Of a stretch of DNA of 37,080 nucleotides, positions 31,400 through 37,080 are shown one piece after another. Made by a program: the position numbers and the translations under genes. The notes beneath the pieces were generated by a model that saw only the letters and a list, made by a program, of their open reading frames with translations, was not told the origin of the DNA and searched no databases. The DNA lies in NCBI GenBank assembly GCA_015065295.1, contig SVQN01000023.1, positions 1 to 37,080 of the forward strand, in the 5' to 3' direction. Position 1 is the stretch's first letter; the number at the start of each line of letters is the position of its first letter. The stretch comes from Oscillospiraceae bacterium (GTDB lineage Bacteria > Bacillota > Clostridia > Oscillospirales > CAG-272).

Positions 31400-33588
31400 T
31401 CTTCCATCCAAGTTTCGATGTCCTCCCTGTAATCTTCAATAATTGTATAACTTTTTCCGTTTTCCTCAAGGACGATGTCACCGAGGATGTCGAGGAATTT
31501 CGTGTTGATCCGGTCGGCGAGAACGCCGTCATAAATCTGATGATCGCGGCAGAAATCGTGGAAATGTCCGTTCAGCGCGGCGGACAGTGCCTCACGGAGA
31601 AGATCATCTTCGGCGGAAGCATCCGCTTTTTCCGGAACTGCGGAGTTTTCCACAGGATGTTCCGCCGGATTTTCCGGTGCCGGAATTTCCGGAGCCGGAA
31701 GTTCTTCTGCTTTTTCAACAGGAGCCGGTGCAGGAATCGCTTCGCTGAGGTCGGGCGCATCTTCGCCGGATTCCGTGAGTTCGGGGATTCCTTCAAATTC
31801 GCCCTGCGTGAGAAGCGTCGTATTCTGCCATGACCGGCGTTCGATCTCGGCAGCCGCGCCGAAGTCAAATCCGGAGTCCTCCGATTCGTAATTTTTGAGG
31901 TAATCCTCCGGCATATACTGATCTTCCTTCGGTTTGACGGTCTTCTGCGGAAGCATCGGGGCAAAATACGCGTCCAGAAGCACGCTGTCTTCCGGAAGAA
32001 TGCCGTCCACGCCGAGCTTGGACTTGATGCCGAGTGTGAGACGGAGTTTGTTTTCCGCATATTTCACGATGGCCGTGACTGCGCGGCGGGTTTCCGCCGA
32101 ACGGGTGAACGAGCAGAATTCGATGTTCATCCGCCGCTTGACGCTGATCGAAACGATCGCACCGCAGTAACTGTCACGGGACATTTTGTAGGTTTTATCG
32201 CGGGCAAAAACGCCGTTTCCGTTGGCAATGGAGTGTTTGATGACGGAAACGACCGCGAGGGGCAGATGATGTTCGTAGGCATCGCGGTTGGCGGTGTAAT
32301 ACCGGCTGCGGCGGTAGTCGTAGTCGGACGAGACTTCGATGAATGTTTTGGCGAGGGTGAGGTAATCTTCATCCGCCGCCTTTGCCGGATTGAAGTCGAG
32401 GTAAAATTCCTTGAACTGCGCCTTCGGAACGATTTCCGGCAGGAGGGACTTGAGCTTCTCCGGCATCGGACAGGCATGGATCATGCAGTAATCGGGCAGC
32501 CATTCGCAGAGATAGCCGTCGAGACGAGGTTCCGTCCGGCGGTAATGGAGCCAGATGCCCGCGAGCTGTGCCGCGCCGTATTCCGGCGGGATCAATTCGG
32601 GAAGGTTCAGAATTTCGTAAATATAAAGCTGGATATACGACGGATCGCAGTCCGGATACCGTCCGTGTCGGATATTTTCGCGTACCCAGCGGTAGAAATC
32701 GAGCTGCGCGCGGCTCATGTGCGAATACTGCGGGACATACGAAAAATAGGATACCCGCGGGTAGTCGGAGGTATACGGAACCGTGGACTGCGCCGAGTGG
32801 CTTTTTTCCGCGTTTTCCAGAAAGCGTTCGTAAAAATCAATGTCGGACGTCCAGCTCCGCACCTCGATTTCCCGGAGGAGAAGCCCGTCCGGCGTGTATC
32901 TGGCGAGGACTTCATCTCCGGTATGACGTTTCCGGCGTTCGGTCTGTTCCGCGTTTTTCTGCGGATTGAAGCTGCCGTGCCGCTTGTAGGAACCGTAGCC
33001 GTGGGAACCGGTCGGATAACGCGGCGGCGCGTCGTGGACAATGGTCTGGCGGCCGTCGGATGTGGTGGCGGTCGTGGTCTTCGGGCGTTCCGGGATGGTC
33101 ATGCCGTTCATTGCAGAAACCGTGGAGACCGTCTCATCGGGGGTACGTTCCGGAAGATCGTCGAACAGGTCGGAGAGAATGTCCGTATTGTCGGCGGGAC
33201 GGTAGTTGAGACGGGAGTGACTGCCGCGCGTGACAGGAGCTTCCGCAGGACGTGCATCCGGAGAGATAGCTTCCGGACCGGTAACCTCCCGGTCAAGGTC
33301 GACGGTGTTGTCCACGGCGGTCAGTTCGACGGGAGAATCGGAGAAGTCCGGCTTTTTATACACCCGCGGTTTCGGGCGGCCGAGGTTCCAGAAATCGTCG
33401 TCCCTGTCACTGGCGGCAGGCGGAGTGTCGTGAACGATCTTCCGACCGTCTGTAAAGAGGGAATCCACCTCAAAGGAAGCAGTTCCGTAATTTTCGGGGA
33501 AGGGATCTCCGGTAATGTTTTCCACAAGTTTTCGGATATTCTTTTTCAGATTCGCAAGTTCTTCGGGGGATTTTCGTTCGTTTTCCAT
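31396..33588 (-). CDS. TerB_N / TerB_C domain protein, first gene of the module
   Basis: The 730-residue protein has a charged, low-complexity N-terminal third (about residues 1-215, probably disordered). A TerB_N domain follows at about 230-440: YSHMSRAQLDFYRWVRENIRHGRYPDCDPSYIQLYIYEILNLPEL is its hallmark. A middle region at about 450-570 is unrecognised. A Pro/Glu-rich linker (APAPVEKAEELPAPEIPAPEN) precedes a TerB_C domain at about 665-730 (INTKFLDILGDIVLEE, YTIIEDYREDIETWMEE). TerB-linked proteins are associated with tellurite-resistance-type stress systems and predicted DNA-processing gene clusters. It starts ATGGAAAACG with AGGA 5 nt upstream and is driven by a full-consensus promoter. 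It overlaps the ATPase gene by four bases. Direct function unknown; perhaps a sensor or scaffold for the ATPase and helicase. Confidence 0.87.
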   Translation of the reverse strand: MENERKSPEELANLKKNIRKLVENITGDPFPENYGTASFEVDSLFTDGRKIVHDTPPAASDRDDDFWNLGRPKPRVYKKPDFSDSPVELTAVDNTVDLDREVTGPEAISPDARPAEAPVTRGSHSRLNYRPADNTDILSDLFDDLPERTPDETVSTVSAMNGMTIPERPKTTTATTSDGRQTIVHDAPPRYPTGSHGYGSYKRHGSFNPQKNAEQTERRKRHTGDEVLARYTPDGLLLREIEVRSWTSDIDFYERFLENAEKSHSAQSTVPYTSDYPRVSYFSYVPQYSHMSRAQLDFYRWVRENIRHGRYPDCDPSYIQLYIYEILNLPELIPPEYGAAQLAGIWLHYRRTEPRLDGYLCEWLPDYCMIHACPMPEKLKSLLPEIVPKAQFKEFYLDFNPAKAADEDYLTLAKTFIEVSSDYDYRRSRYYTANRDAYEHHLPLAVVSVIKHSIANGNGVFARDKTYKMSRDSYCGAIVSISVKRRMNIEFCSFTRSAETRRAVTAIVKYAENKLRLTLGIKSKLGVDGILPEDSVLLDAYFAPMLPQKTVKPKEDQYMPEDYLKNYESEDSGFDFGAAAEIERRSWQNTTLLTQGEFEGIPELTESGEDAPDLSEAIPAPAPVEKAEELPAPEIPAPENPAEHPVENSAVPEKADASAEDDLLREALSAALNGHFHDFCRDHQIYDGVLADRINTKFLDILGDIVLEENGKSYTIIEDYREDIETWMEE

Positions 33589-33646
33589 GGAATCCTACTT
33601 TCTCAGTCTGCTGCAAACAGGAAATTGCATTCGTTCGTAATAAATA

Positions 33647-33675
33647 ATTATAGCATGATTTTTATGCAGTGTCAA
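33647..33675 (-). promoter_or_regulatory. Full-consensus sigma-A promoter of the TerB/ATPase/helicase module
   Basis: The minus strand reads TTGACA-N17-TATAAT, preceded by TG one base before the -10 (extended). All twelve hexamer bases match. The leader is about 50 nt. It is divergent from the promoter of the second solute-binding gene. Confidence 0.92.
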
Positions 33676-33780
33676 TAAGTTGGATAGATGTTCGTGCGGT
33701 CATGGCGAAAAACAGGGAATGGCAGCGGGACGGGAAATGTTAAAAAACATTAAATATCAGGGGGAATCTCAAGAAAACTC

Positions 33781-33819
33781 TTGACAAAATGTGAGAATAT
33801 GATATACTGAAAACAGTAT
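33781..33819 (+). promoter_or_regulatory. Promoter and operator-like hairpin of the second solute-binding gene
   Basis: TTGACA-N16-TATACT with TGA before the -10. A perfect 6-bp-stem palindrome (ATACTGAAAACAGTAT) overlaps the -10 and start point at about 33804-33819. This may be a regulator site. Confidence 0.65.
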
Positions 33820-33863
33820 TTATTGTGGATTTTGAAATTAATCTCAGAAAAGGAGTCATAACG

Positions 33864-35372
33864 ATGAAGAGAAGACATTTATCCGAAACTTTGGCGATGC
33901 TTCTCGCGGTTCTGATGATACTGCCGTCGCTGACCGCGTGCAGCGAGACGCCGAACGCTGAGGAAGCGGGGCAGACAGTCCCCTCGGCGGACGAACCCGG
34001 AATCGCGGAGGAAGCCGTTCCGGAAGAAACCGAGATCACCCGTGAAAATGTGCCGGACACCCTTCCGTCCGATCTGGATTACAGCGGGAAGACGTTTACG
34101 ATCTATTACAGCAACGGATTTAACTGGACGGAACTGATCGAAGGCGGAGAAGAACTGACCGGCGAAGTTGTTGCGGATGCCGTTATTGAGAGCAATCTGT
34201 CGGTTGCCGAACGTCTGAACATCGATTTGCAGTTTTTTGCGGAGAACACCGGGAACTACGGTACCATCGCGTCTCTGGTAAGCAATTTAATCATGGCAAA
34301 CGACAGTACCTTCGATGTATATCTCGGCGAACAGTACGGTCTGGCGCAGACGGCAACGAAAGGCTATTACCGGAACGTACTGGAACTGCCGTACCTCGAT
34401 TTTGAACAGCCGTGGTGGAACACGACGTTTATGGAGAATCTTCAGATCACGAGCGACAACCGGATGTTCCTGACCGGGGATTTCAATTTGACGACCCTGT
34501 GCCAGCTTTTCGTACAGTATTTCAACAAGAATCTTTACAATGATCTTTTCGGAAATCCGGATGACCTTTACAGCCTTGTTCTTGAAGGAAAATGGACGCT
34601 TGACGCAATGAGCGAAAAGATCGAAGCCGCATACATCGACCTGAACGGTGACGGACAGACCGACCCGGAGGATCAGCTCGGATATGTAGCTTACCAGACG
34701 TATTCTACGGTTGACCCGTTCATGTACTGCGGCGATATTCCGTATACCTCGTTTGGCGAAGACGGCCGGGTTGTTCTCAACATGAATCAGGAACGTGCGG
34801 TTACGCTGACGGAAAAAGTGGTGAAACTCTTCAATCAGAAGGGAACCTATAAGGTGGACACATCGCCGTTTCCTGTGGGAAAGGCCTTGTTCTGCAACGG
34901 TTTGCTGCGCGGTGCGCGCGATTTCCGCGATATGACGGACGACTTCGGGTTCCTGCCTTCCCCGAAGCTGGACGAAACGCAGGAATCCTATCAGAATCTT
35001 GTCGGGGATTGTGTACTCTTCACGGTAATTCCCGTAACCTGTGCCGATGCGGAAATGGCGGCGGCGGTTCTGGAAGCACTGAACGCTCAGACCTACCGTA
35101 CAGTTACTCCCGCATGGTATGAAGTGACTCTGAAGATGAAATATTCCCGGGACATGATTTCTGCGGACATTATCGACCTGATTCACGATTCGATCTACAC
35201 GAGTTTCCTCTTTGCGTACTCGCCGGTACTGAGCCAGATGGGACAGGTCATGCGTGATCTTGTTACAAACAACAACACGGACTATATGTCTCTGGTAAAA
35301 TCGAAGGAAAAGGCTTCGCAGAAGATGCTCGAGCGAATGTACAAGGATATCGCGGAAAGCCAGAATCCGTAA
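33864..35372 (+). CDS. Extracellular solute-binding lipoprotein (orphan, paralogue 2)
   Basis: The 502-residue protein has a lipoprotein signal (LLAVLMILPSLTAC) and an acidic linker. The folded domain shares with the protein at 9013-10533 the ordered motifs EELTGE, YRNVLELPYLDFEQPWWN, LTGDFNLTTL, GKWTLDAM and a calcium-loop-like DLNGDGQTDPEDQLGY. The start at 33864 is chosen because AAAAGGAG lies 8 nt upstream; the frame extends further left without a binding site. It lies upstream of an AraC-family regulator, a frequent pairing for sugar uptake, but no permease or ATPase gene is near. The ligand is unknown. Confidence 0.85.
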   Translation: MKRRHLSETLAMLLAVLMILPSLTACSETPNAEEAGQTVPSADEPGIAEEAVPEETEITRENVPDTLPSDLDYSGKTFTIYYSNGFNWTELIEGGEELTGEVVADAVIESNLSVAERLNIDLQFFAENTGNYGTIASLVSNLIMANDSTFDVYLGEQYGLAQTATKGYYRNVLELPYLDFEQPWWNTTFMENLQITSDNRMFLTGDFNLTTLCQLFVQYFNKNLYNDLFGNPDDLYSLVLEGKWTLDAMSEKIEAAYIDLNGDGQTDPEDQLGYVAYQTYSTVDPFMYCGDIPYTSFGEDGRVVLNMNQERAVTLTEKVVKLFNQKGTYKVDTSPFPVGKALFCNGLLRGARDFRDMTDDFGFLPSPKLDETQESYQNLVGDCVLFTVIPVTCADAEMAAAVLEALNAQTYRTVTPAWYEVTLKMKYSRDMISADIIDLIHDSIYTSFLFAYSPVLSQMGQVMRDLVTNNNTDYMSLVKSKEKASQKMLERMYKDIAESQNP

Positions 35373-35415
35373 TTCCGTGAGAACGGCGGATGCAGTAAAA
35401 AAACGGTATAACAAG

Positions 35416-35463
35416 GACAAAGTGGGTGCGGAGCCGGAGGGATGCGCTCACTTTGTCTTTTTG
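35416..35463 (+). terminator. Intrinsic terminator of the second solute-binding gene
   Basis: GACAAAGTG pairs with CACTTTGTC; the stem continues imperfectly inward with GTGCG/TGCGC and is followed by TTTTTGATTTTT. Confidence 0.85.
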
Positions 35464-35470
35464 ATTTTTG

Positions 35471-35554
35471 ATTCTGTAAAAAAATGTTTGGAAGACCAAG
35501 ATTTACAGAAATATTACAATTATCCGTATAGGATATTCGCAAACATTCTGTAAA
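35471..35554. promoter_or_regulatory. Three copies of a TTCTGTAAA box upstream of the AraC-family gene
   Basis: ATTCTGTAAA at 35471-35480 and 35545-35554 on the plus strand, and the reverse complement TTTACAGAA at 35502-35510. Between the last two is a palindrome, TATCCGTATAGGATA (35521-35535). The boxes lie 50-130 nt before the AraC start and may be operator half-sites. I see no clean -35/-10 pair here. Confidence 0.5.
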
Positions 35555-35601
35555 ATTAGGAAAACGCTGCGAAAATTAAGACGAAAGATGGAGGACGCAC
35601 A

Positions 35602-36468
35602 ATGTTTCTTGCCGCATATCCGGAAATGATGGAAGGATTGCCCGTCTATGTCCGCGGGGTAGGAATGGACTATCCGCAGGAGGCAGAGACGTACCGCCAT
35701 GGAAATGGCGAGGATTCGCTTCTTCTGTTTTCCGCGAAAGGAACGGGCGAACTTGAGATCGACGGGAACGTCTGCGAGCTTCCTGAGGGAAGTGCCGTCT
35801 ATGTGAACGGGAGCACGGGCTGCCGCTACCGTCCGAAGAGCCGGGACTGGGTGATCGGGTGGGTCACGTTCGGCTGCGGGATTCCCGCGTGTGCGTCGAT
35901 GCTGTTTCTCGGGGAGGCGTGGTGCTTGTTTGCCGGCGGCCGCCGGGACGAACACCGCCGGATGCTGCGGGAGCTGTACGATACGGTAACGCAGGAGCGC
36001 AGTGCGCCGCGTGCATCAGCTCTCCTGTACGGGATTCTCACGGAACTGGACGGCGGTCTGCGCGGGACGCTGACATCGCGCCGTTCCTCCGGCAATCCGG
36101 CACTGGAACGCATTATCGCCTACCTGAACGACCACTACACGGACGACATCACGCTGGATCAGCTCTGCGAGGCGGCGGGCGGCTTATCCGAGCAGTACCT
36201 CTGCCGTCTCTTCAAGCAATCCACCGGTCTGCGCCCGATGGAATACATGCTCTCCCGCCGTGTCAGTGCGGCGCGCGTCTACCTCGAAACGACCGATCTC
36301 CCCATTTCCTCCGTTGCCTCCCGCTCCGGTTTCCACAACACCAGCTACTTCTACCGCAGTTTCCGCAAGTTCGTGGGTATGAGTCCTTTGGCTTACCGGC
36401 AGGCTTCTCTGGGCGTGGAGGTTGTGGACGGGGGGGATGGTGCGGATTTCTTGGGGAAACCTTTTTGA
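35602..36468 (+). CDS. AraC-family transcriptional regulator
   Basis: The 288-residue protein has an N-terminal cupin-like sensor domain (about 20-110: LLLFSAKGTGELEIDG, VYVNGSTGCRYRP) and a C-terminal double helix-turn-helix of AraC type (about 175-272: ITLDQLCEAAGGLSEQYLCRLFKQSTGLRP, then LPISSVASRSGFHNTSYFYRSFRKFVGMSPLAYRQ). Such regulators usually sense a sugar or related metabolite and control uptake genes nearby. GGAGG lies 7 nt before the ATG. It is downstream of the second solute-binding gene but has its own upstream region with repeated boxes. The C-terminus after PLAYRQ is a glycine-rich extension whose final residues (LGKPF) and stop are encoded by repeat R7, so the native end was probably replaced. 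Confidence 0.9.
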   Translation: MFLAAYPEMMEGLPVYVRGVGMDYPQEAETYRHGNGEDSLLLFSAKGTGELEIDGNVCELPEGSAVYVNGSTGCRYRPKSRDWVIGWVTFGCGIPACASMLFLGEAWCLFAGGRRDEHRRMLRELYDTVTQERSAPRASALLYGILTELDGGLRGTLTSRRSSGNPALERIIAYLNDHYTDDITLDQLCEAAGGLSEQYLCRLFKQSTGLRPMEYMLSRRVSAARVYLETTDLPISSVASRSGFHNTSYFYRSFRKFVGMSPLAYRQASLGVEVVDGGDGADFLGKPF

Positions 36469-36536
36469 GGAAAAGGTTTCCCCAAACCCCTTCCAAAACC
36501 TTTTTGATCTGTTGTAGCCATTTGGTTATTGCAGAT
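36448..36536 (+). repeat. R-family palindromic repeat, copy R7, overlapping the AraC stop
   Basis: CTTGGGGAAACCTTTTT, loop, AAAAGGTTTCCCCAAAC, CCCTTCCAAAACC, spacer, and a weaker box (ATTGCAGATTTTTTG). One base pair of the stem is changed in both arms relative to R5 (CTCGGGG to CTTGGGG, with CCCCGA to CCCCAA). The first arm encodes the last five codons and stop of the AraC gene. Confidence 0.88.
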
Positions 36537-36694
36537 TTTTTGTTTTTTTATGGGAGAGATAAGGGGATTTTTGTGCAGCTGACAGCGGGAACTGCCTACA
36601 ATGTATAAGAAGCCGTGGAGCGAGCTCGCAGGGGCCGCCGAGACCCTGCTCGCCACAGACGGTTTGAGTGTGCAGGATGAAGTGAGGCAATATA

Positions 36695-36848
36695 GAATTC
36701 AGCTACAGTATGTCATCCCCCGCACTCCTTGGCTGTCGCCGTTCGTGCTTTTCAAAGAAAACTGTATGTCAGCCAACCAAACGAACGCAAAGCGCGGACG
36801 GCGGGTTAGCCAAGACGCGCGGAAACCTAATAAAATGTAGCTGAATTC
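36695..36848. repeat. 154-bp inverted-repeat element
   Basis: It is bounded by perfect 13-bp terminal inverted repeats (GAATTCAGCTACA and TGTAGCTGAATTC). The interior arms are also imperfectly complementary (CTTGGCTGTCGCCGTTCG against CGGACGGCGGGTTAGCCAAG), so the whole element can fold into a long hairpin. The core contains CTGTATGTCAGCC, as in M-family copy C. No clear target-site duplication is visible. Confidence 0.75.
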
Positions 36849-36887
36849 AAAAGTGGCGTACTGTATTTTGCAGTCGAAAAATGGCGT

Positions 36888-36921
36888 GGGAAGTCAGGGT
36901 CTTGGCGGAGCCTGACTTCCC
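36888..36921. repeat. Hairpin with 11-bp perfect stem
   Basis: GGGAAGTCAGG / CCTGACTTCCC with a 12-nt loop. There is no T tract, so it is not a standard terminator; it may belong to another repeat family. Confidence 0.6.
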
Positions 36922-37053
36922 CAGAACGATTTTCGAAGAGATTCAAACCAGCCCCATGTCAACGGGCCGAACACTCTTCAGCCGTACTCCACGGAGTTTT
37001 TTCCTTTTCCCCCTCCCCATCATATCAGCTACACAAACCGGCAACAACCGCCT

Positions 37054-37080
37054 AAAAAGGTTTTGGAGAGGGGTTTGGGG
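37054..37080 (-). repeat. R-family repeat, copy R8 (cut by the window edge)
   Basis: AAAAAGGTTTTGGAGAGGGG followed by TTTGGGG matches the CCCCAAAC CCC(C/T)TTCCAAAACC part of R7 in minus orientation. The palindrome would lie beyond the window. Confidence 0.7.

Larger units (their letters stand above)
36469..37053. other. Non-coding region with several inverted repeats
   Basis: No convincing gene is present on either strand. An 80-codon open frame at 36601-36840 runs through the inverted-repeat element and has no ribosome binding site, so it is treated as chance. The region is bounded by inverted R copies R7 and R8 and includes the 154-bp element and an 11-bp-stem hairpin. The stretch 36922-37053 shows nothing recognisable. 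Confidence 0.7.

Noticed and set aside
27624-33588. Calling the TerB/ATPase/helicase module a BREX system
   Set aside because: BrxD- and BrxHI-like proteins are present, but no PglX, PglZ, PglW or BrxC homologue is in the window, so only the resemblance is claimed.
24679-33588. Treating uvrA as the fourth gene of the module
   Set aside because: uvrA is a core repair gene found everywhere, it has its own strong ribosome binding site, and a repeat separates it from the helicase. Same-strand adjacency alone is weak evidence.
36601-36840. An 80-codon frame starting MYKKPWSEL at the right end
   Set aside because: It runs through the 154-bp inverted-repeat element, lacks a ribosome binding site, and its second half is repeat-derived.

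Overview
The window looks like chromosome from an uncultured, probably gut-associated member of the Clostridia (Bacillota; Oscillospirales/Christensenellales-like). The grounds are strong Gram-positive ribosome binding sites, sigma-A promoters of the TTGACA-N17-TATAAT type, a two-gene minimal SUF system (sufC plus a short sufB), an M42 peptidase cluster, a CotH-family lipoprotein, orphan sugar-type binding lipoproteins, and many short palindromic repeats between genes. Base composition is mid-50s % GC by eye. No rRNA, tRNA, phage, insertion-sequence transposase or CRISPR array was seen.

Layout. 1-5.4 kb: the 3' end of a glycoside-hydrolase-like gene, then on the minus strand rnr, secG, a ceramidase-like lipoprotein and a small membrane protein. 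5.6-10.5 kb (plus): a CotH-kinase-family lipoprotein and an orphan solute-binding lipoprotein. 10.8-16.3 kb: a MazF-type toxin without visible antitoxin, divergent from murD, then three consecutive M42 aminopeptidase genes. 16.4-21.3 kb (minus): an XRE regulator, a YitT-family membrane protein, a class Ic-type aminotransferase, and sufB/sufC. 21.6-24.6 kb: a TIGR01212-type radical SAM protein, a 35-residue membrane peptide gene with its own promoter, ribosome binding site and terminator, and a 558-residue membrane protein of unknown function. 24.7-33.7 kb (minus): uvrA and, upstream, a three-gene module: a TerB_N/TerB_C protein, a BrxD-like ATPase and an Lhr/BrxHI-like helicase. 33.8-36.5 kb (plus): a second solute-binding lipoprotein and an AraC-family regulator. 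36.5-37.1 kb is non-coding and full of inverted repeats.

The most interesting part is the TerB_N/C-ATPase-helicase module at 27.6-33.7 kb. It starts from a full-consensus promoter, has translationally coupled first genes, and resembles the helicase/ATPase pair of type 2 BREX. None of the BREX methyltransferase, PglZ or kinase genes lies in the window. It is a candidate DNA-processing or phage-defence system; parts of this association may already be described.

The second theme is repeats. One family (R, at least eight copies) has a GC-rich hairpin with compensatory base changes, usually starts at the stop codon of the preceding gene, and carries a distal GTGCAGATTTG box. A second family (three copies of about 110 bp) has long terminal inverted repeats, and two of its copies flank the helicase gene. 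Single hairpin elements occur at 12.8-13.0 kb and 36.7 kb. Small offsets of one or two bases are possible in the short-site coordinates, which were counted by hand.
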